The notes beneath the pieces were generated by a model. It made no database searches. It was not told the DNA's origin and saw nothing but the letters and a program-made list of their open reading frames with translations. Shown one piece after another: positions 17,801-26,808 of a DNA stretch of 31,397 bases. The DNA comes from a virus: positions 1-31,397 of IMG/VR virus record IMGVR_UViG_3300017724_000040; one strand, 5' to 3'. The translations under genes were made by a program, and so were the position numbers. Position 1 is the stretch's first letter. Each line of letters opens with the position of its first letter.

Positions 17801-20394
17801 ACTTCCATATAATTATCAGTATCAAATCTTAAATGATATACAAATCTTTCATGTTCCCAAAATTGTCGCTTATCTTCTATTACAGGCCCACCATATTCTC
17901 TGATTGATAAGAATGTTTGTGGAATACCATATGTAGATATTAATGCCTTTACAGCTCTAGCAGAACCTTTTGATTTAAGAAGATATGGTATATTGTTTAC
18001 AATTCTTCTCCAAATTTCATTTGTATATTGTTCTACTGGTTTGGCCGCCAATGAACCAGATTGTTGTGGGTTACCGTACTTATCTGTACCTAAAGCATAG
18101 CTCCAAAGTTCTTCCCTATCCTTACCATGTGTTAGTTTCCAACCCATTGATTTTGCCACATCATAAAGTAAGTTGTTCGGCATACCATCGTATGGATGTT
18201 CTTCTCTACTATTAATAGATGTTAACTTTTTAACATACGCCCATGTGATATCAAAATGATGACCTATCATGTCAATAAACAATAAGTAATCAGCATTAAG
18301 TGTATCTTCACTTATTGAAGCTGGTATTGTTTTGGTTAACCTTGCATCATTCATAGAATCAAAGTAACTAGCAGAATCAATTAACCCATTATAATGTGAT
18401 ATGGCCAATGATGATGTTACAGAATATAAATTTACTGGTTGTGCACTATACTTCGGCCAAGGGCTAATTGTAAATGCAGAAGAACTATAGTGTGTATATA
18501 GTGATGAAGATGGTTCGTTATACATCCAACGTTCCCATCCATCCATACCACTAACTACGTTATTTTTTCTTACTATAGATTGTGATATGTTTGTTAGTGC
18601 CTCAGTTCCACTTACGGATTCTAAAGTTTTTATTCTACTTTCATACCCCTCTATCAATTCAACCTTATATTTAAAGTTATTTACTCTTTCTACTGCAGAT
18701 GAATAATGTACAAATTCTGAGAAGTCAGAATAGTTTACATTTATATTATTTTCAAATGATGAACTTATGTATTTATCTACTATCTGTTGAGATGTTGATA
18801 GGTTTGTATCTAATAAATCATTCCAACTTCTTAAATCAGTACCTACAGACTTACCATAAGTACCCATATCAATTTTAAAGTTAGGTTCGGAAAAGTTATC
18901 TTCTACTAATTTTTTAGAGGTTGGATATACTAATAGTTTTTCTATGTAAGAATCTCTTACTAGTCTCTCAATACGTGGTGTTTTGTTTTGTAAATCACCT
19001 CTTAATGGTTTGTACAATTTTACTGTAACCGTATTAAGTTTTACATCTGGTTCTTCCTCTGTACCAGTGTTCTTAAAATTTGGATTATTATATTGTACTT
19101 CAGATGATATAGGAACTCCTCTAAGTAATTTAGTGTAATCAGAATTAGGTCTTATTGGAAATCCCTTATCGTCATTACCAAATTCAAAATATTGTTGTTC
19201 TAATTTATCAAAAACAGGTATCCATTTTAATTCTTCGTTATCATTAAAATCTAATACAAATTTTGAACCCCTACCTGTAGTTCTAAATTTTTTACTTATT
19301 TTCTGTGGTGAGATTGATACAAGTAATCTATCATTTAGACTATCTTTAAAAGAGGCTCTCTTATCTGAACCTTTATTTAAAATCGCACCATCTGAAACTA
19401 TAGAGGGGTCTTTTACCTGTGGATTTTTAATAATTTTAGATGTCTTGTTCGATACTTCTGTATTTGTAACATTTGTTTTACTACTACCAGCTACTGATTT
19501 TGTAGATGTTTTTGAGGTTTTTCCAAGAGCAGCATCCATAATTGCCTTACCAGCATCGGTTTGTAAAGCTTTCCCTAAATCACTATCATCAGTTGTTTTG
19601 AGTGGATTATCAAACGATACTATACTTGGTGTTTGATTTGCATCTTCTACCTCTTCTACTATAATAGCACCTTCTACTTCAGAAATTTCTTCATCATCTA
19701 TATATACTTCACACCAATACCCATCTAAATTTTGCATTGGATAGAATCTAGTTCTAATACCCTGATAGATATCTGTTGGGAAATCAACTTCTTCTAACTG
19801 ATACCCTTCTCTTTCATTTAAACTAAAATCAAACTGTGTAATTGCAGCTAAATCATTGTTTCCAAAATTTAAAACATACTGAATGTGTTCTGTATTACCA
19901 TCTCTAAGTTCGGGTAACCCTAACCCATCTGAATATAGATTTTCGATTGCCTTCAACCCTTCGTAAGAGTCTACAGTACCATCTTTTTCGGAATCAATTA
20001 CTAATTGTAATTCACTCGCATCTGCAGATATATTTTCTATTTTTAACTTATCTGTTTGTTTATCTAAGAAATTGTAAACTACAGAAAAATTACCTTTTGA
20101 TATATTTGATTGTCTTACATCTTTTTCAGGTGTTAGTAAAATATCATACGGTTGGCTGTTGTTACTATCAGCTTTGGTGTTTATTTCATATCTAAGTGAT
20201 TTATCATTAGATTTTAATAGATTTTCACCTGAGTATATGTGATATTCTTGAGCTATTTGTAAATCACCCTCTTTTAAATCCGTTTGTATAGATTCAATTC
20301 TCTCTAAATCTTCAATAGAATATATAGCAGGAGCATCTACTGGAGATTTGGATGTTACTACATCAGTTCCTTTTATGTAAATATCTAATGCCAT
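14881..20394 (-). CDS. Giant baseplate/tail protein: P2 gpI-like region, LamG-like domain, tandem repeats, charged tail
   Basis: This is an 1837-aa protein in the position that gpI-type wedge proteins occupy after gp25 and gp6 homologues. Residues about 690-830 contain GWKLTHGKDREELW and NNIPYLLKSKGSARAVKALI followed by STYGIP, the pattern of P2 gpI-like tail proteins. Residues about 850-1060 look LamG-like (YHLRFDTDNYMEVPF, GTLTVGKSFP, LSGSIQELRYWANPLKDIVI). Residues about 1328-1453 carry two tandem repeat families (PTYNTT-SGT and SAEYLTH). Near 1590-1650 is AVENLRYLGCKMSSDS with TPDGKPVIEIFEADPN. From about 1670 to the end it is a Glu/Arg-rich coiled coil ending NRRTKRRRD. It would combine a wedge function with surface display. 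The start overlaps the 646-aa gene's stop (TAATG), with GGGAG upstream. Structural nature is secure; the gpI/gp7 equivalence is an inference. Confidence 0.8.
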   Translation of the reverse strand: MALDIYIKGTDVVTSKSPVDAPAIYSIEDLERIESIQTDLKEGDLQIAQEYHIYSGENLLKSNDKSLRYEINTKADSNNSQPYDILLTPEKDVRQSNISKGNFSVVYNFLDKQTDKLKIENISADASELQLVIDSEKDGTVDSYEGLKAIENLYSDGLGLPELRDGNTEHIQYVLNFGNNDLAAITQFDFSLNEREGYQLEEVDFPTDIYQGIRTRFYPMQNLDGYWCEVYIDDEEISEVEGAIIVEEVEDANQTPSIVSFDNPLKTTDDSDLGKALQTDAGKAIMDAALGKTSKTSTKSVAGSSKTNVTNTEVSNKTSKIIKNPQVKDPSIVSDGAILNKGSDKRASFKDSLNDRLLVSISPQKISKKFRTTGRGSKFVLDFNDNEELKWIPVFDKLEQQYFEFGNDDKGFPIRPNSDYTKLLRGVPISSEVQYNNPNFKNTGTEEEPDVKLNTVTVKLYKPLRGDLQNKTPRIERLVRDSYIEKLLVYPTSKKLVEDNFSEPNFKIDMGTYGKSVGTDLRSWNDLLDTNLSTSQQIVDKYISSSFENNINVNYSDFSEFVHYSSAVERVNNFKYKVELIEGYESRIKTLESVSGTEALTNISQSIVRKNNVVSGMDGWERWMYNEPSSSLYTHYSSSAFTISPWPKYSAQPVNLYSVTSSLAISHYNGLIDSASYFDSMNDARLTKTIPASISEDTLNADYLLFIDMIGHHFDITWAYVKKLTSINSREEHPYDGMPNNLLYDVAKSMGWKLTHGKDREELWSYALGTDKYGNPQQSGSLAAKPVEQYTNEIWRRIVNNIPYLLKSKGSARAVKALISTYGIPQTFLSIREYGGPVIEDKRQFWEHERFVYHLRFDTDNYMEVPFDKVNDIDPNTYLNRDPNPIDTIELQVQQNKNRTTAVLNKDKNFGVLYESLSTAKTGKKGNIHFYLSGSSGYKSASINNVSLFDSKMGTLIVQREKSVDDITQDNEYKLIYRRSRRDNIIVDKSASIFITGSTEPSYNAAWTGSGTLTVGKSFPTDNTPSLWGNTEYLSGSIQELRYWANPLKDIVIDEHTLARESYHGNSETSSYFDLKFRFLPDSRLKSVDVSDSQPSQHPNQKISTLLNGQILSASLHNFESDDLRGVTEEYHTKVPSAGANNIMNNKIRVEPNRLRGMLDVDERKETSKFDSAPNDSNVLGVYLSATKMYNEDIYNHTGYFDIDDYIGDPDGREGFTEQNEQLDYLRRQVFKKYSTKNLINSTIDILARYDFSVFEQIRQTVPARVDYNSGILIEPHILERPKVKSKVKVVKTEPMYEVTVNPIDKVPQMFITPLSASLYGSPSVTDWTVPTYNTTISGTASPDILMECPTYNTTVSGTVSPKFIMTYPTYDNFKSKYIPRATASFESEYLTYGLRLDLNTIKESAEYLTHETLIDLNQNVTSSAEYLTHNTEIPLTQSLLQSADYVTHKTSIVVDTERSMSGTYQLQDQQNIWSTPKDLNGNFYLLNTSFRVTQSIFVEKSDLEERGLIRAKLPYKPSSYKFDILIPKEGGDVGYGVGWITGSNGSWNYNPLGTSIINQRNAQYARTTNYFYSSSVSASMGLSYSSSLSPSQVSTDNLPLAVENLRYLGCKMSSDSLTTNSTQTPDGKPVIEIFEADPNVLINTSQTAEDGNLDVDTNTGIATINVDDLKISEEIRYQRELEYRAEVQKFRREIARIQQIENSRRAEFDLRLQNSEDISNRESARQDEFDVVNDPIVVKKEIEEKEVREEEKFIQPEEPEEVKFLDGQPINVERKEEIEKEQTSELIQKLNELPMEERESFIEEEEIDKRVLRRLEIPVSKKQNEKRNRRTKRRRD
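16033..16236 (-). repeat. Tandem SAEYLTH repeats inside the giant tail protein
   Basis: Four consecutive in-frame units of about 17-19 residues encode SFESEYLTYGLRLDLN, SAEYLTHETLIDLNQN, SAEYLTHNTEIPLTQS and SADYVTHKTSIVVDTE. Similarity is visible at protein level, with (S/E)(A/S)(E/D)Y(L/V)T(H/Y) followed by a T/L-x-I/L-x-L pattern. Boundaries are approximate. Confidence 0.8.
16270..16410 (-). repeat. Tandem PTYNTT-SGT repeats inside the giant tail protein
   Basis: Two units of about 19-20 residues, PTYNTTISGTASPDILMEC and PTYNTTVSGTVSPKFIMTY, are followed by a truncated third, PTYDNFKS. They sit directly upstream in the protein of the SAEYLTH repeats. At DNA level the segment encoding YNTT(I/V)SGT is close to identical in both copies. 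Confidence 0.8.
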
Positions 20395-22334
20395 TATATA
20401 ATTCTCCCGTTACCGCTACGGATTTTAGCTCGTGCTGTGTGTCCTAATAATCTTAATAAATCTTTTTCTTCTCTACCACTAGAACGTTTTTCAATACACG
20501 CTTTCCAAGTATTTACTGTTCTATTTACATTTGCCTTATTATCAGATTTTTCAGAGTTACTAACATAAGCACCACCAAATGTTGATGAACCATCACCCTT
20601 TTCCCATGCTTGTTCCAAATCTCTTCGTACACCATTATTTCCAGTGTTTATAAGTGAGTTCTTACTAATCAACAATTCTAAATTTGCAGTTAGGTCGTAG
20701 TAATTTAATGTAACATTGGAATTAGTTCCTGTTTCTGGAAGGTTAGCATTTTTAAATGGATTACCTGATAAGTAACCTGTACCACCATCTAAAATATCTT
20801 GAGCCGTTTGTGTAAGTACATCTTTTAATTTAGTCTCATCATTAGATGATGACCTGTTTCCTATTTTATCAAACCATGTGTTGTAACTTTTCTTATTCTG
20901 ATACCCTCTTATTATGTTAAGTTTAGCTAATGTATCTTGTGCAGCTTCCCATAGGTCATCTACTAACTCATCACCACCTCTCATATCGCTATCACTACCA
21001 TAAAGAGCTATTAAGTTACCATCCATCATTTGATAATCAATTAATGCAGTTCCAAGTGGTGGAATATATTCTTCATAATAACTACCATTCCAGAAATAAT
21101 CTTGACCAAGTATAGAATATGGTACTGCACTGTTACCACTATCTATTTGCCATTCATCCGCAGATGAATTAAATTTGTACAATACAGCACCACCACCAGG
21201 TGTACCAGTTAGAGCCCACCGTTTCTCATTAGGTGTTCCTTGTTGCATAAATGGTTTATATTTTACAAAGTCTTGAATTATTATTTTGTTTATATCGGAT
21301 GTTATAAAACTTCCTGGAATTTTATAGGCCTTTCGTATATCACCATTCCATATTGTTTCGTTTACCCAACTAGGTTCAACGACTTCCATTCTACCATCTT
21401 TATAAAATATTTTAAATCTTAACTGCCTCTCATCACCCTCAGTATCTAATTTCTGGAAGAGAACTTTTAATTCAGTATTTACTGACGTAAACATTTCTCT
21501 TATCTTTCTACCCTTGTGACGCCAGTATTGAACTAAAGTAGAATCAGCACCACCCACCTGCATGGATTCAAATGCATTTTCACCCACCTCACTATGAAAT
21601 GGAAGATAAACAACGTTATCATTACCATCTTTACCTAATATTTTTTGTCTGGTTAATGCACCACCGTATTTATTTGTTTCTAAATACGCAATTGTACGTC
21701 TCTTATATGTATTATCATTGTATAAACTATACTGATTCATACCTCTATCAATTTCTACACCACCTGGTTCTGGTGTGTAATCAAAGTCATCTCCAATTCG
21801 AAACCCCATAGGTTTACCTAATCGTTCTGCAACAATGTGCCATAAGTGACCTTGTTGAAATGTGTAAAACTTACCTTCTTCAATATAAAAAATTGTAGAT
21901 GGAGTTGTACCAATTCGTACCAACTCACCATTAAATGCTAATGGTGTTTCGTCTTCAATCTGGTCTAACTCTAATTCTGGAAATGATACACTATTAATAG
22001 ACTTTACCTCAATATCAATATCATCTATAGTTCGTGTAAACTGTTCAATATCATTATCCATAACTCTATTAAACTGTATTTTATTAAGTTGAGATTTAAC
22101 AGCAGGAATTAAAACATTACCATACTGTGTGGCGGATGATTCTTTAAGCTTATTCTTTGGAAGTGTATATGATATAATTTGGTTAGACGAGTTTCTTCTA
22201 ATTGGATTTAAATCAGGCTCAATTATATTTTGAGATTCTTCTGCAGAAAATCCAATTACTTTAACTTCTTCTCGCCTAGGGTTCGGTGTAGCTTCAGTTT
22301 GTTTTACTTTATTTTTTGATTTCTCTATTGCCAT
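20394..22334 (-). CDS. Baseplate-region structural protein, unassigned
   Basis: This 646-aa protein is not a family I can name. The N-terminus is charged (EKSKNKVKQTEATPNPRREE). Residues about 150-200 contain FYIEEGKFYTFQQGHLWHIV followed by AERLGKPMGFRIGDDFDYTP. The middle has repeated aromatic beta-type stretches (YWRHKGRKIREMF, VEPSWVNETIWNGDIRKAYK). The C-terminus is Asn/Gly-rich and then basic (EKRSSGREEKDLLRLLGHTARAKIR). No signal peptide, membrane span or catalytic motif is seen. It lies between the DNRLRE-like protein and the giant gpI-like protein with TAATG overlaps on both sides, so it is almost certainly translated with them and works in the same baseplate or tail structure. Confidence 0.7.
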   Translation of the reverse strand: MAIEKSKNKVKQTEATPNPRREEVKVIGFSAEESQNIIEPDLNPIRRNSSNQIISYTLPKNKLKESSATQYGNVLIPAVKSQLNKIQFNRVMDNDIEQFTRTIDDIDIEVKSINSVSFPELELDQIEDETPLAFNGELVRIGTTPSTIFYIEEGKFYTFQQGHLWHIVAERLGKPMGFRIGDDFDYTPEPGGVEIDRGMNQYSLYNDNTYKRRTIAYLETNKYGGALTRQKILGKDGNDNVVYLPFHSEVGENAFESMQVGGADSTLVQYWRHKGRKIREMFTSVNTELKVLFQKLDTEGDERQLRFKIFYKDGRMEVVEPSWVNETIWNGDIRKAYKIPGSFITSDINKIIIQDFVKYKPFMQQGTPNEKRWALTGTPGGGAVLYKFNSSADEWQIDSGNSAVPYSILGQDYFWNGSYYEEYIPPLGTALIDYQMMDGNLIALYGSDSDMRGGDELVDDLWEAAQDTLAKLNIIRGYQNKKSYNTWFDKIGNRSSSNDETKLKDVLTQTAQDILDGGTGYLSGNPFKNANLPETGTNSNVTLNYYDLTANLELLISKNSLINTGNNGVRRDLEQAWEKGDGSSTFGGAYVSNSEKSDNKANVNRTVNTWKACIEKRSSGREEKDLLRLLGHTARAKIRSGNGRII

Positions 22335-24364
22335 TATCTAACCACTTTAAATACGTGTCCATCAAAATACTGTTGTCTGTTATCTCTATCGACTCTGAAT
22401 TCCATATTATAGAATCTCTCAGGTTGTAAAGTATTAAACCAAAAATCAAAATAGTTTCCGTTTGCATCACAACTTACTTTCGTATATGTTGTATCAAATG
22501 GAACTATAACTAAATTAGTTTCAGCATCTCTTACTTGGTAATAAGTATTCTGTGGAAGATATTTAATTGTAGTATATGGGTTAGATTCCGAAAAACTTCT
22601 TTGTGGATATCGCTCTCTACCTACAATTCTAATTCTAGCTTTTGAATTTTCTTTATACTCTGATAGTAAATTCTTTGGATAGATTACAATATCATCTCCT
22701 GTTAATTCCAATAATGAACCTGTTACGAATGATGAATCATCCCATTGAACTTCCAATGTAGGAACGTAAATTGTATGAGTATCATTAGAAAAGAATTTAG
22801 ATGAGCCGTATCTAATAGAACTACTTTCTTCTGCAATAGGTCTTTTGATTATAAATCCGTTGTTAGGTCGTGAACCATTTATCCAATCATTTACATAATC
22901 AGTAACATCAGCATTTAAATCCGTTGTGTATTTGGTAAACTTCTGAGAAACGTTTGTGTTACTTAATGATGCAGTGTACCATGTACCACCACCTTCATTT
23001 TTAAAGTATGAAGCTTCTGTTTGGGGTACAATTGGTAGTGAACCCGAATACGATATTCTAAAGTTATCAATAGACCCGGTAACTCCACCAGAACCACTTT
23101 GGAAATAAGTGTATGCGAATCTATAAGTACCCGATTTCGGTGGTGTAAATACAAGTGATTGAGTTGATGATGCTGTTATTTGACTCTGTAACCCTGTCAC
23201 TTGTGAAGGATTCATTTTTAAATCATTAACATCATACATTGTAAATCCAAACGATGGAAATGTTCCTAAATTGAGTTCTGATGTAATTGTATATTGTAAA
23301 CTACTTTCTAAATGTTTTGAGTATTCAGCATCAGCACCAGCTATATTTCTTGCTTCTAATTGTAATTTAGAATTCTTTACACCTTGAAATGGTGTTGAAT
23401 TATCAGTTCCCTTAATTACGTTTCGTTGTACAAAACTTCCTTCATTAACTGAGAAGGTTTCCCATATTAAAGTATTACTATCTTTTTCTGTAACAAATAC
23501 TTCATCAAAGATACCAGTTGTTGATTTAGAAGTACCTTCATTATCAAAAAATGTGAATCTTAATTTATGTTCACCTTCAGATGTAGTATTTAAATCAAAT
23601 GATTGAGTAGAAGCAGTTGTAATATTACCTACCATATCTGTATATACATCTGAACCGTTGATTTGACCATCAGGTGTTTCTACTCTGAATTGTACATCTG
23701 TATAATCTTTTGGGTCTATTTGAAATTGAACTCCATATGTTTTAGCGTTTTCTAAATATAACGGAAATATCAAAGTAGTACCAGAAAAGTTAGATGCAGA
23801 AACAACCAACCTCTCATCTTCTACGAACATAAAAGGAGAATTACCAGCAATATCGTTGATAGATTCTGTTAAAAATGTTGAACCTGTTCCATTCGCAAAT
23901 GTTTGAGATAGTACAATACCTTCTGTTGGGTTTGATGATACAGATGACCCATTGAAGATACTAGATGAATTTACATTCCAAATAGTATTACCATCTGTTG
24001 TTCCCCAATTACATCCAGTTTTGGTTATAGGAGTATGTAACCACTTACCAATACCCTCAGACCAACTTTGAGATATTGGAAATATATCTAATGAGTACTC
24101 TGATTGAACTTCATTTTCTTCGACAGATGTTAGATTTAGTTTGTATTTTATACTACCACTAATATCACCATCTACTATAGATTGTGATATTGATGTTAAA
24201 TCAAATGTGGTTAATACCCTACTATTACCAACCCATATTGAATTTGTATCTTCATCATACAGTTTGGTAATTTCTAATATTTCATCTTTACCTGTGTTCT
24301 GATTCTTACGCAGGTTTGATTCGTATATCGTAGTATCTTTTTGTCCGTATATTCTATAAATCAT
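22334..24364 (-). CDS. DNRLRE-like tail protein with two inserted carbohydrate-binding-like modules
   Basis: This is a 676-aa predicted virion protein. Residues 1-130 (MIYRIYGQKDTTIYES, VGNSRVLTTFDLTSI, GSIKYKLNL, ISQSWSEGIGKWLHTP) resemble the first half of a DNRLRE beta-sandwich domain. Its second half appears at about 480-570 (DVTDYVNDWINGSRPNNGFI, SSIRYGSSKFFSNDTHTIY, PTLEVQWDD). Between them are two similar CBM-like modules whose ends align: ASTQSFDLNTTSEGEHKLRF then IFDEVFV, and SSTQSLVFTPPKSGTYRFAY then SIDNFRI. The C-terminal 100 residues (PKNLLSEYKENSKARIRIVG) are a separate domain. Such folds usually mediate glycan or protein contacts. A strong AAGGAG precedes the ATG, and the gene follows the gp6-like gene by 10 bp. 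The domain calls are by eye and need a profile search. Confidence 0.7.
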   Translation of the reverse strand: MIYRIYGQKDTTIYESNLRKNQNTGKDEILEITKLYDEDTNSIWVGNSRVLTTFDLTSISQSIVDGDISGSIKYKLNLTSVEENEVQSEYSLDIFPISQSWSEGIGKWLHTPITKTGCNWGTTDGNTIWNVNSSSIFNGSSVSSNPTEGIVLSQTFANGTGSTFLTESINDIAGNSPFMFVEDERLVVSASNFSGTTLIFPLYLENAKTYGVQFQIDPKDYTDVQFRVETPDGQINGSDVYTDMVGNITTASTQSFDLNTTSEGEHKLRFTFFDNEGTSKSTTGIFDEVFVTEKDSNTLIWETFSVNEGSFVQRNVIKGTDNSTPFQGVKNSKLQLEARNIAGADAEYSKHLESSLQYTITSELNLGTFPSFGFTMYDVNDLKMNPSQVTGLQSQITASSTQSLVFTPPKSGTYRFAYTYFQSGSGGVTGSIDNFRISYSGSLPIVPQTEASYFKNEGGGTWYTASLSNTNVSQKFTKYTTDLNADVTDYVNDWINGSRPNNGFIIKRPIAEESSSIRYGSSKFFSNDTHTIYVPTLEVQWDDSSFVTGSLLELTGDDIVIYPKNLLSEYKENSKARIRIVGRERYPQRSFSESNPYTTIKYLPQNTYYQVRDAETNLVIVPFDTTYTKVSCDANGNYFDFWFNTLQPERFYNMEFRVDRDNRQQYFDGHVFKVVR

Positions 24365-24374
24365 ATTATTCTCC

Positions 24375-26354
24375 TTAGAAAGATTGAGTTACAACCTTAC
24401 CCCTTATATCTACATTAGGATACTTAACTTCAAATATAGCAGGGTCTTTAGGTGGATATATAATACCCAATCTAGTTGCCGGCTTTAAATCATATTTGTT
24501 TGGTGAATAGTTTCCATTAAATTTATTAAATATTTGTAAACCACCTTCTCCATCAGAATTAGGTCGTGGTACTGTTTGAACTCCATCTACTTTATCTAAT
24601 AAAACATAAACCTGTGATATGTTTATTGGTTGATTTACTTTCCAATTATCAATATTAAAGAAATCTTTTAGTGCGGCTATACACCTTAAAAGAACTTCAT
24701 TAGAGTTGTAATCTGGTAAAGTTATTATATCAAAATTCATTGCAATGTTAACAATGTATGCATCTTTAATATTAACAGCATCGGTTAGGATTCTATAATA
24801 AGATAGATAATTTTTTAAATTGTTTTTAGTAGCAGGGTTTAACTGAGTTACCTTTTTATCCTTATCGTAACCTAATGTGTATAGGTTAAGAGCCAATGGA
24901 TTTGGAGATTCTGTTTCAACGATTGTTGGTATAGGGTCGTTTGGTAATATAGCATGAGGTGAAAAACTTCCGTTACCTTTTGTTTCTATTTGGTAATCTT
25001 GTACTAAATAAGCTTTAGCAACAGAACCAAACTGAGGTGGTAATGCATAACATCTCATAATATAATCTTCTCTACTTACCGTTCTGTTCTGAGCTGCAAA
25101 ATAGGCCATTGCATTATTACGAATCTCATCTTCACTTTCTTTACTTCTACCACCAACAGCTGGTTCTGGATTTGTAACTGCCAATGAGTTTTGAATAAAT
25201 CTTAAAGTATCTTGATTTAGATTTATAGTATTATCATTTTCAAATACCCTACTATTAATCGATGTTAAATCTTTAGCAGGTACGTTATCCTCAACACCGT
25301 TACCAACTAAATATTCTACTGTAAGAGTTGTGTTTGATGGAGCAACCCCATATGTTTTTGTATATAAAAAATTAGACGGGTCTATACCCTGGTCTAAATC
25401 ACCTGAATTTTCATATAAGGAAGAACCTACATTGTCAGGATTAGGAATTATCTCTTCATCTGCATTAGATGATATACCCGCTCCAAACTGTATAACCAAT
25501 TCTGTTTCTGATTCGAATCGAGTTATAAATCTTTTAGGTACTCTTTTCAATTCCAATAAGAATGGAGTTTCTCCACTATATGGTTGTAAGTTAGTAGAGT
25601 TATCTTCATTATTTTCTATTTGTTCAAATACAGTATCCTGTGCTAAAAACGGAACTTCAGTCCAACTATCTCCATCATCATCCATTATGGATTTGATTTT
25701 AATTATTTTATCATCTGTTACTTTTATTTTATCATATATTCTAGGTGAATCAAATGTATATTGTTCTGATTTAACAGCACCACTTGATGCCTTAACAGAT
25801 TTTTTTAATAAATAATAAATAGGTTCGTTAGTGTTTTCATCAATCTGATAAACGGAAACTTCTGTTGGACTAAATGATGATGATACAGAAAAATCTACAC
25901 CAAATTGGGTTGTAAACTCTACACTTCCATTAGAATCAGAACCAACTTTCATTCCACTTGCAACTTTTAACGCATAATCAAAATCAGGTTTCACATTTAC
26001 ACCACTTCCTTTTGCTGGTACTAAATGAAATAAATCCAAATTAACAGATGCTGGACAAACGTTTTTTGGTTTATAACCATATGTTGTAGCTAGATTAAAA
26101 AGGTTTGCCTTTTCTTCTGCATTGGTTAGTAGAGATTCTCTCAACTGAGTATCTGTATAAAAGGATAATACATCACCTACATACGATGCCATTTCTATAA
26201 ACATCATACCAGGTGAAGATTCATTAAAATCATTATAGGTGTTTGGGAAATAAGTTTTAGAAAAATCAACTAAGTTTTTTCTCAACTCCCCAAAGTCCTT
26301 ACCTATAAGTTTTACATCCTTTTGGACTAAATCTGATTTGTTTGCCTTTGCCAT
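24375..26354 (-). CDS. 6: Baseplate wedge protein, T4 gp6 / P2 gpJ family
   Basis: This 659-aa protein matches the gp6/J pattern. The N-terminus has DFGELRKNLVDFSKTYFPNT, then FNESSPGMMFIEMASYVGDVLSFYTD and EKANLFNLATTYGYKP, as in T4-like gp6 proteins. Around residues 405-440 is KESEDEIRNNAMAYFAAQNR followed by TVSREDYI, the conserved J-type core. The C-terminus (VNIAMNFDIITLPDYN, WKVNQPINISQVYVLLDKVD) is the usual late domain. In T4, gp6 dimers form the ring that joins the baseplate wedges. It lies directly after the gp25-like gene (8-bp gap), the same order as W-J in P2. AGGA precedes the start. Confidence 0.93.
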   Translation of the reverse strand: MAKANKSDLVQKDVKLIGKDFGELRKNLVDFSKTYFPNTYNDFNESSPGMMFIEMASYVGDVLSFYTDTQLRESLLTNAEEKANLFNLATTYGYKPKNVCPASVNLDLFHLVPAKGSGVNVKPDFDYALKVASGMKVGSDSNGSVEFTTQFGVDFSVSSSFSPTEVSVYQIDENTNEPIYYLLKKSVKASSGAVKSEQYTFDSPRIYDKIKVTDDKIIKIKSIMDDDGDSWTEVPFLAQDTVFEQIENNEDNSTNLQPYSGETPFLLELKRVPKRFITRFESETELVIQFGAGISSNADEEIIPNPDNVGSSLYENSGDLDQGIDPSNFLYTKTYGVAPSNTTLTVEYLVGNGVEDNVPAKDLTSINSRVFENDNTINLNQDTLRFIQNSLAVTNPEPAVGGRSKESEDEIRNNAMAYFAAQNRTVSREDYIMRCYALPPQFGSVAKAYLVQDYQIETKGNGSFSPHAILPNDPIPTIVETESPNPLALNLYTLGYDKDKKVTQLNPATKNNLKNYLSYYRILTDAVNIKDAYIVNIAMNFDIITLPDYNSNEVLLRCIAALKDFFNIDNWKVNQPINISQVYVLLDKVDGVQTVPRPNSDGEGGLQIFNKFNGNYSPNKYDLKPATRLGIIYPPKDPAIFEVKYPNVDIRGKVVTQSF

Positions 26355-26362
26355 TTAAGTTC

Positions 26363-26806
26363 CTATTCTATAGTTGCAGTTCCTGCGGAATCTACATATA
26401 ATATTATTTGTTCGTTAGCACCTTGTTCTGTGACTCTAAAGTCTAATGTGATACCAACATAATTTCTATCCTCATCAGGTGTAACGTTTACCTTGTCAAT
26501 AATTATGTAGGGAAGCCAGAAATTGATATCTTCTATAATACCAGATTCTAATCTTTGTTTTAAATCTAATGTTATTGGTTCAAATAACAATGCGTATATC
26601 TGAGAACCGAACTCAGGTTGAAATAATCTTTCACCTTTTCTCGTCAGTAACAAATTTTTTAAATTAGATATGGCTTGTTCTTCGGTTGAGTATGATAAAT
26701 CAAATAACCCACCACGTAGTCCAGAGAATGGTAATTTTATACCAACGGCCACATCGGGCTCAAAATCTATTGGATTGTAAAAATATTCTTTTCTCGCCTT
26801 AGCCAT
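26363..26806 (-). CDS. 25: Baseplate wedge protein, gp25/GPW family
   Basis: This 147-aa protein is close to the usual gp25 length. Diagnostic phrases are VGIKLPFSGL, EEQAISNLKNLLLTRKGERL followed by FQPEFGSQIYALLFEPI, and the ending VGITLDFRVTEQG. This family (T4 gp25, P2 gpW) nucleates sheath assembly at the baseplate and contacts gp6. The start MAKARKEYFYNPIDF is supported by AAGGG upstream. It sits 2 bp after the 157-aa gene and 8 bp before the gp6-like gene, in one operon. Confidence 0.95.
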   Translation of the reverse strand: MAKARKEYFYNPIDFEPDVAVGIKLPFSGLRGGLFDLSYSTEEQAISNLKNLLLTRKGERLFQPEFGSQIYALLFEPITLDLKQRLESGIIEDINFWLPYIIIDKVNVTPDEDRNYVGITLDFRVTEQGANEQIILYVDSAGTATIE

Positions 26807-26808
26807 TT

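Noticed and set aside
21800-21900. LysM-like look of FYTFQQGHLWHIVAERLG in the 646-aa protein, which would suggest a gp53 equivalent
   Set aside because: Only the Y-T-x-x-x-G-x-x-L-W-x-I pattern fits; the rest of a LysM domain is not visible, so the resemblance is too weak to call.
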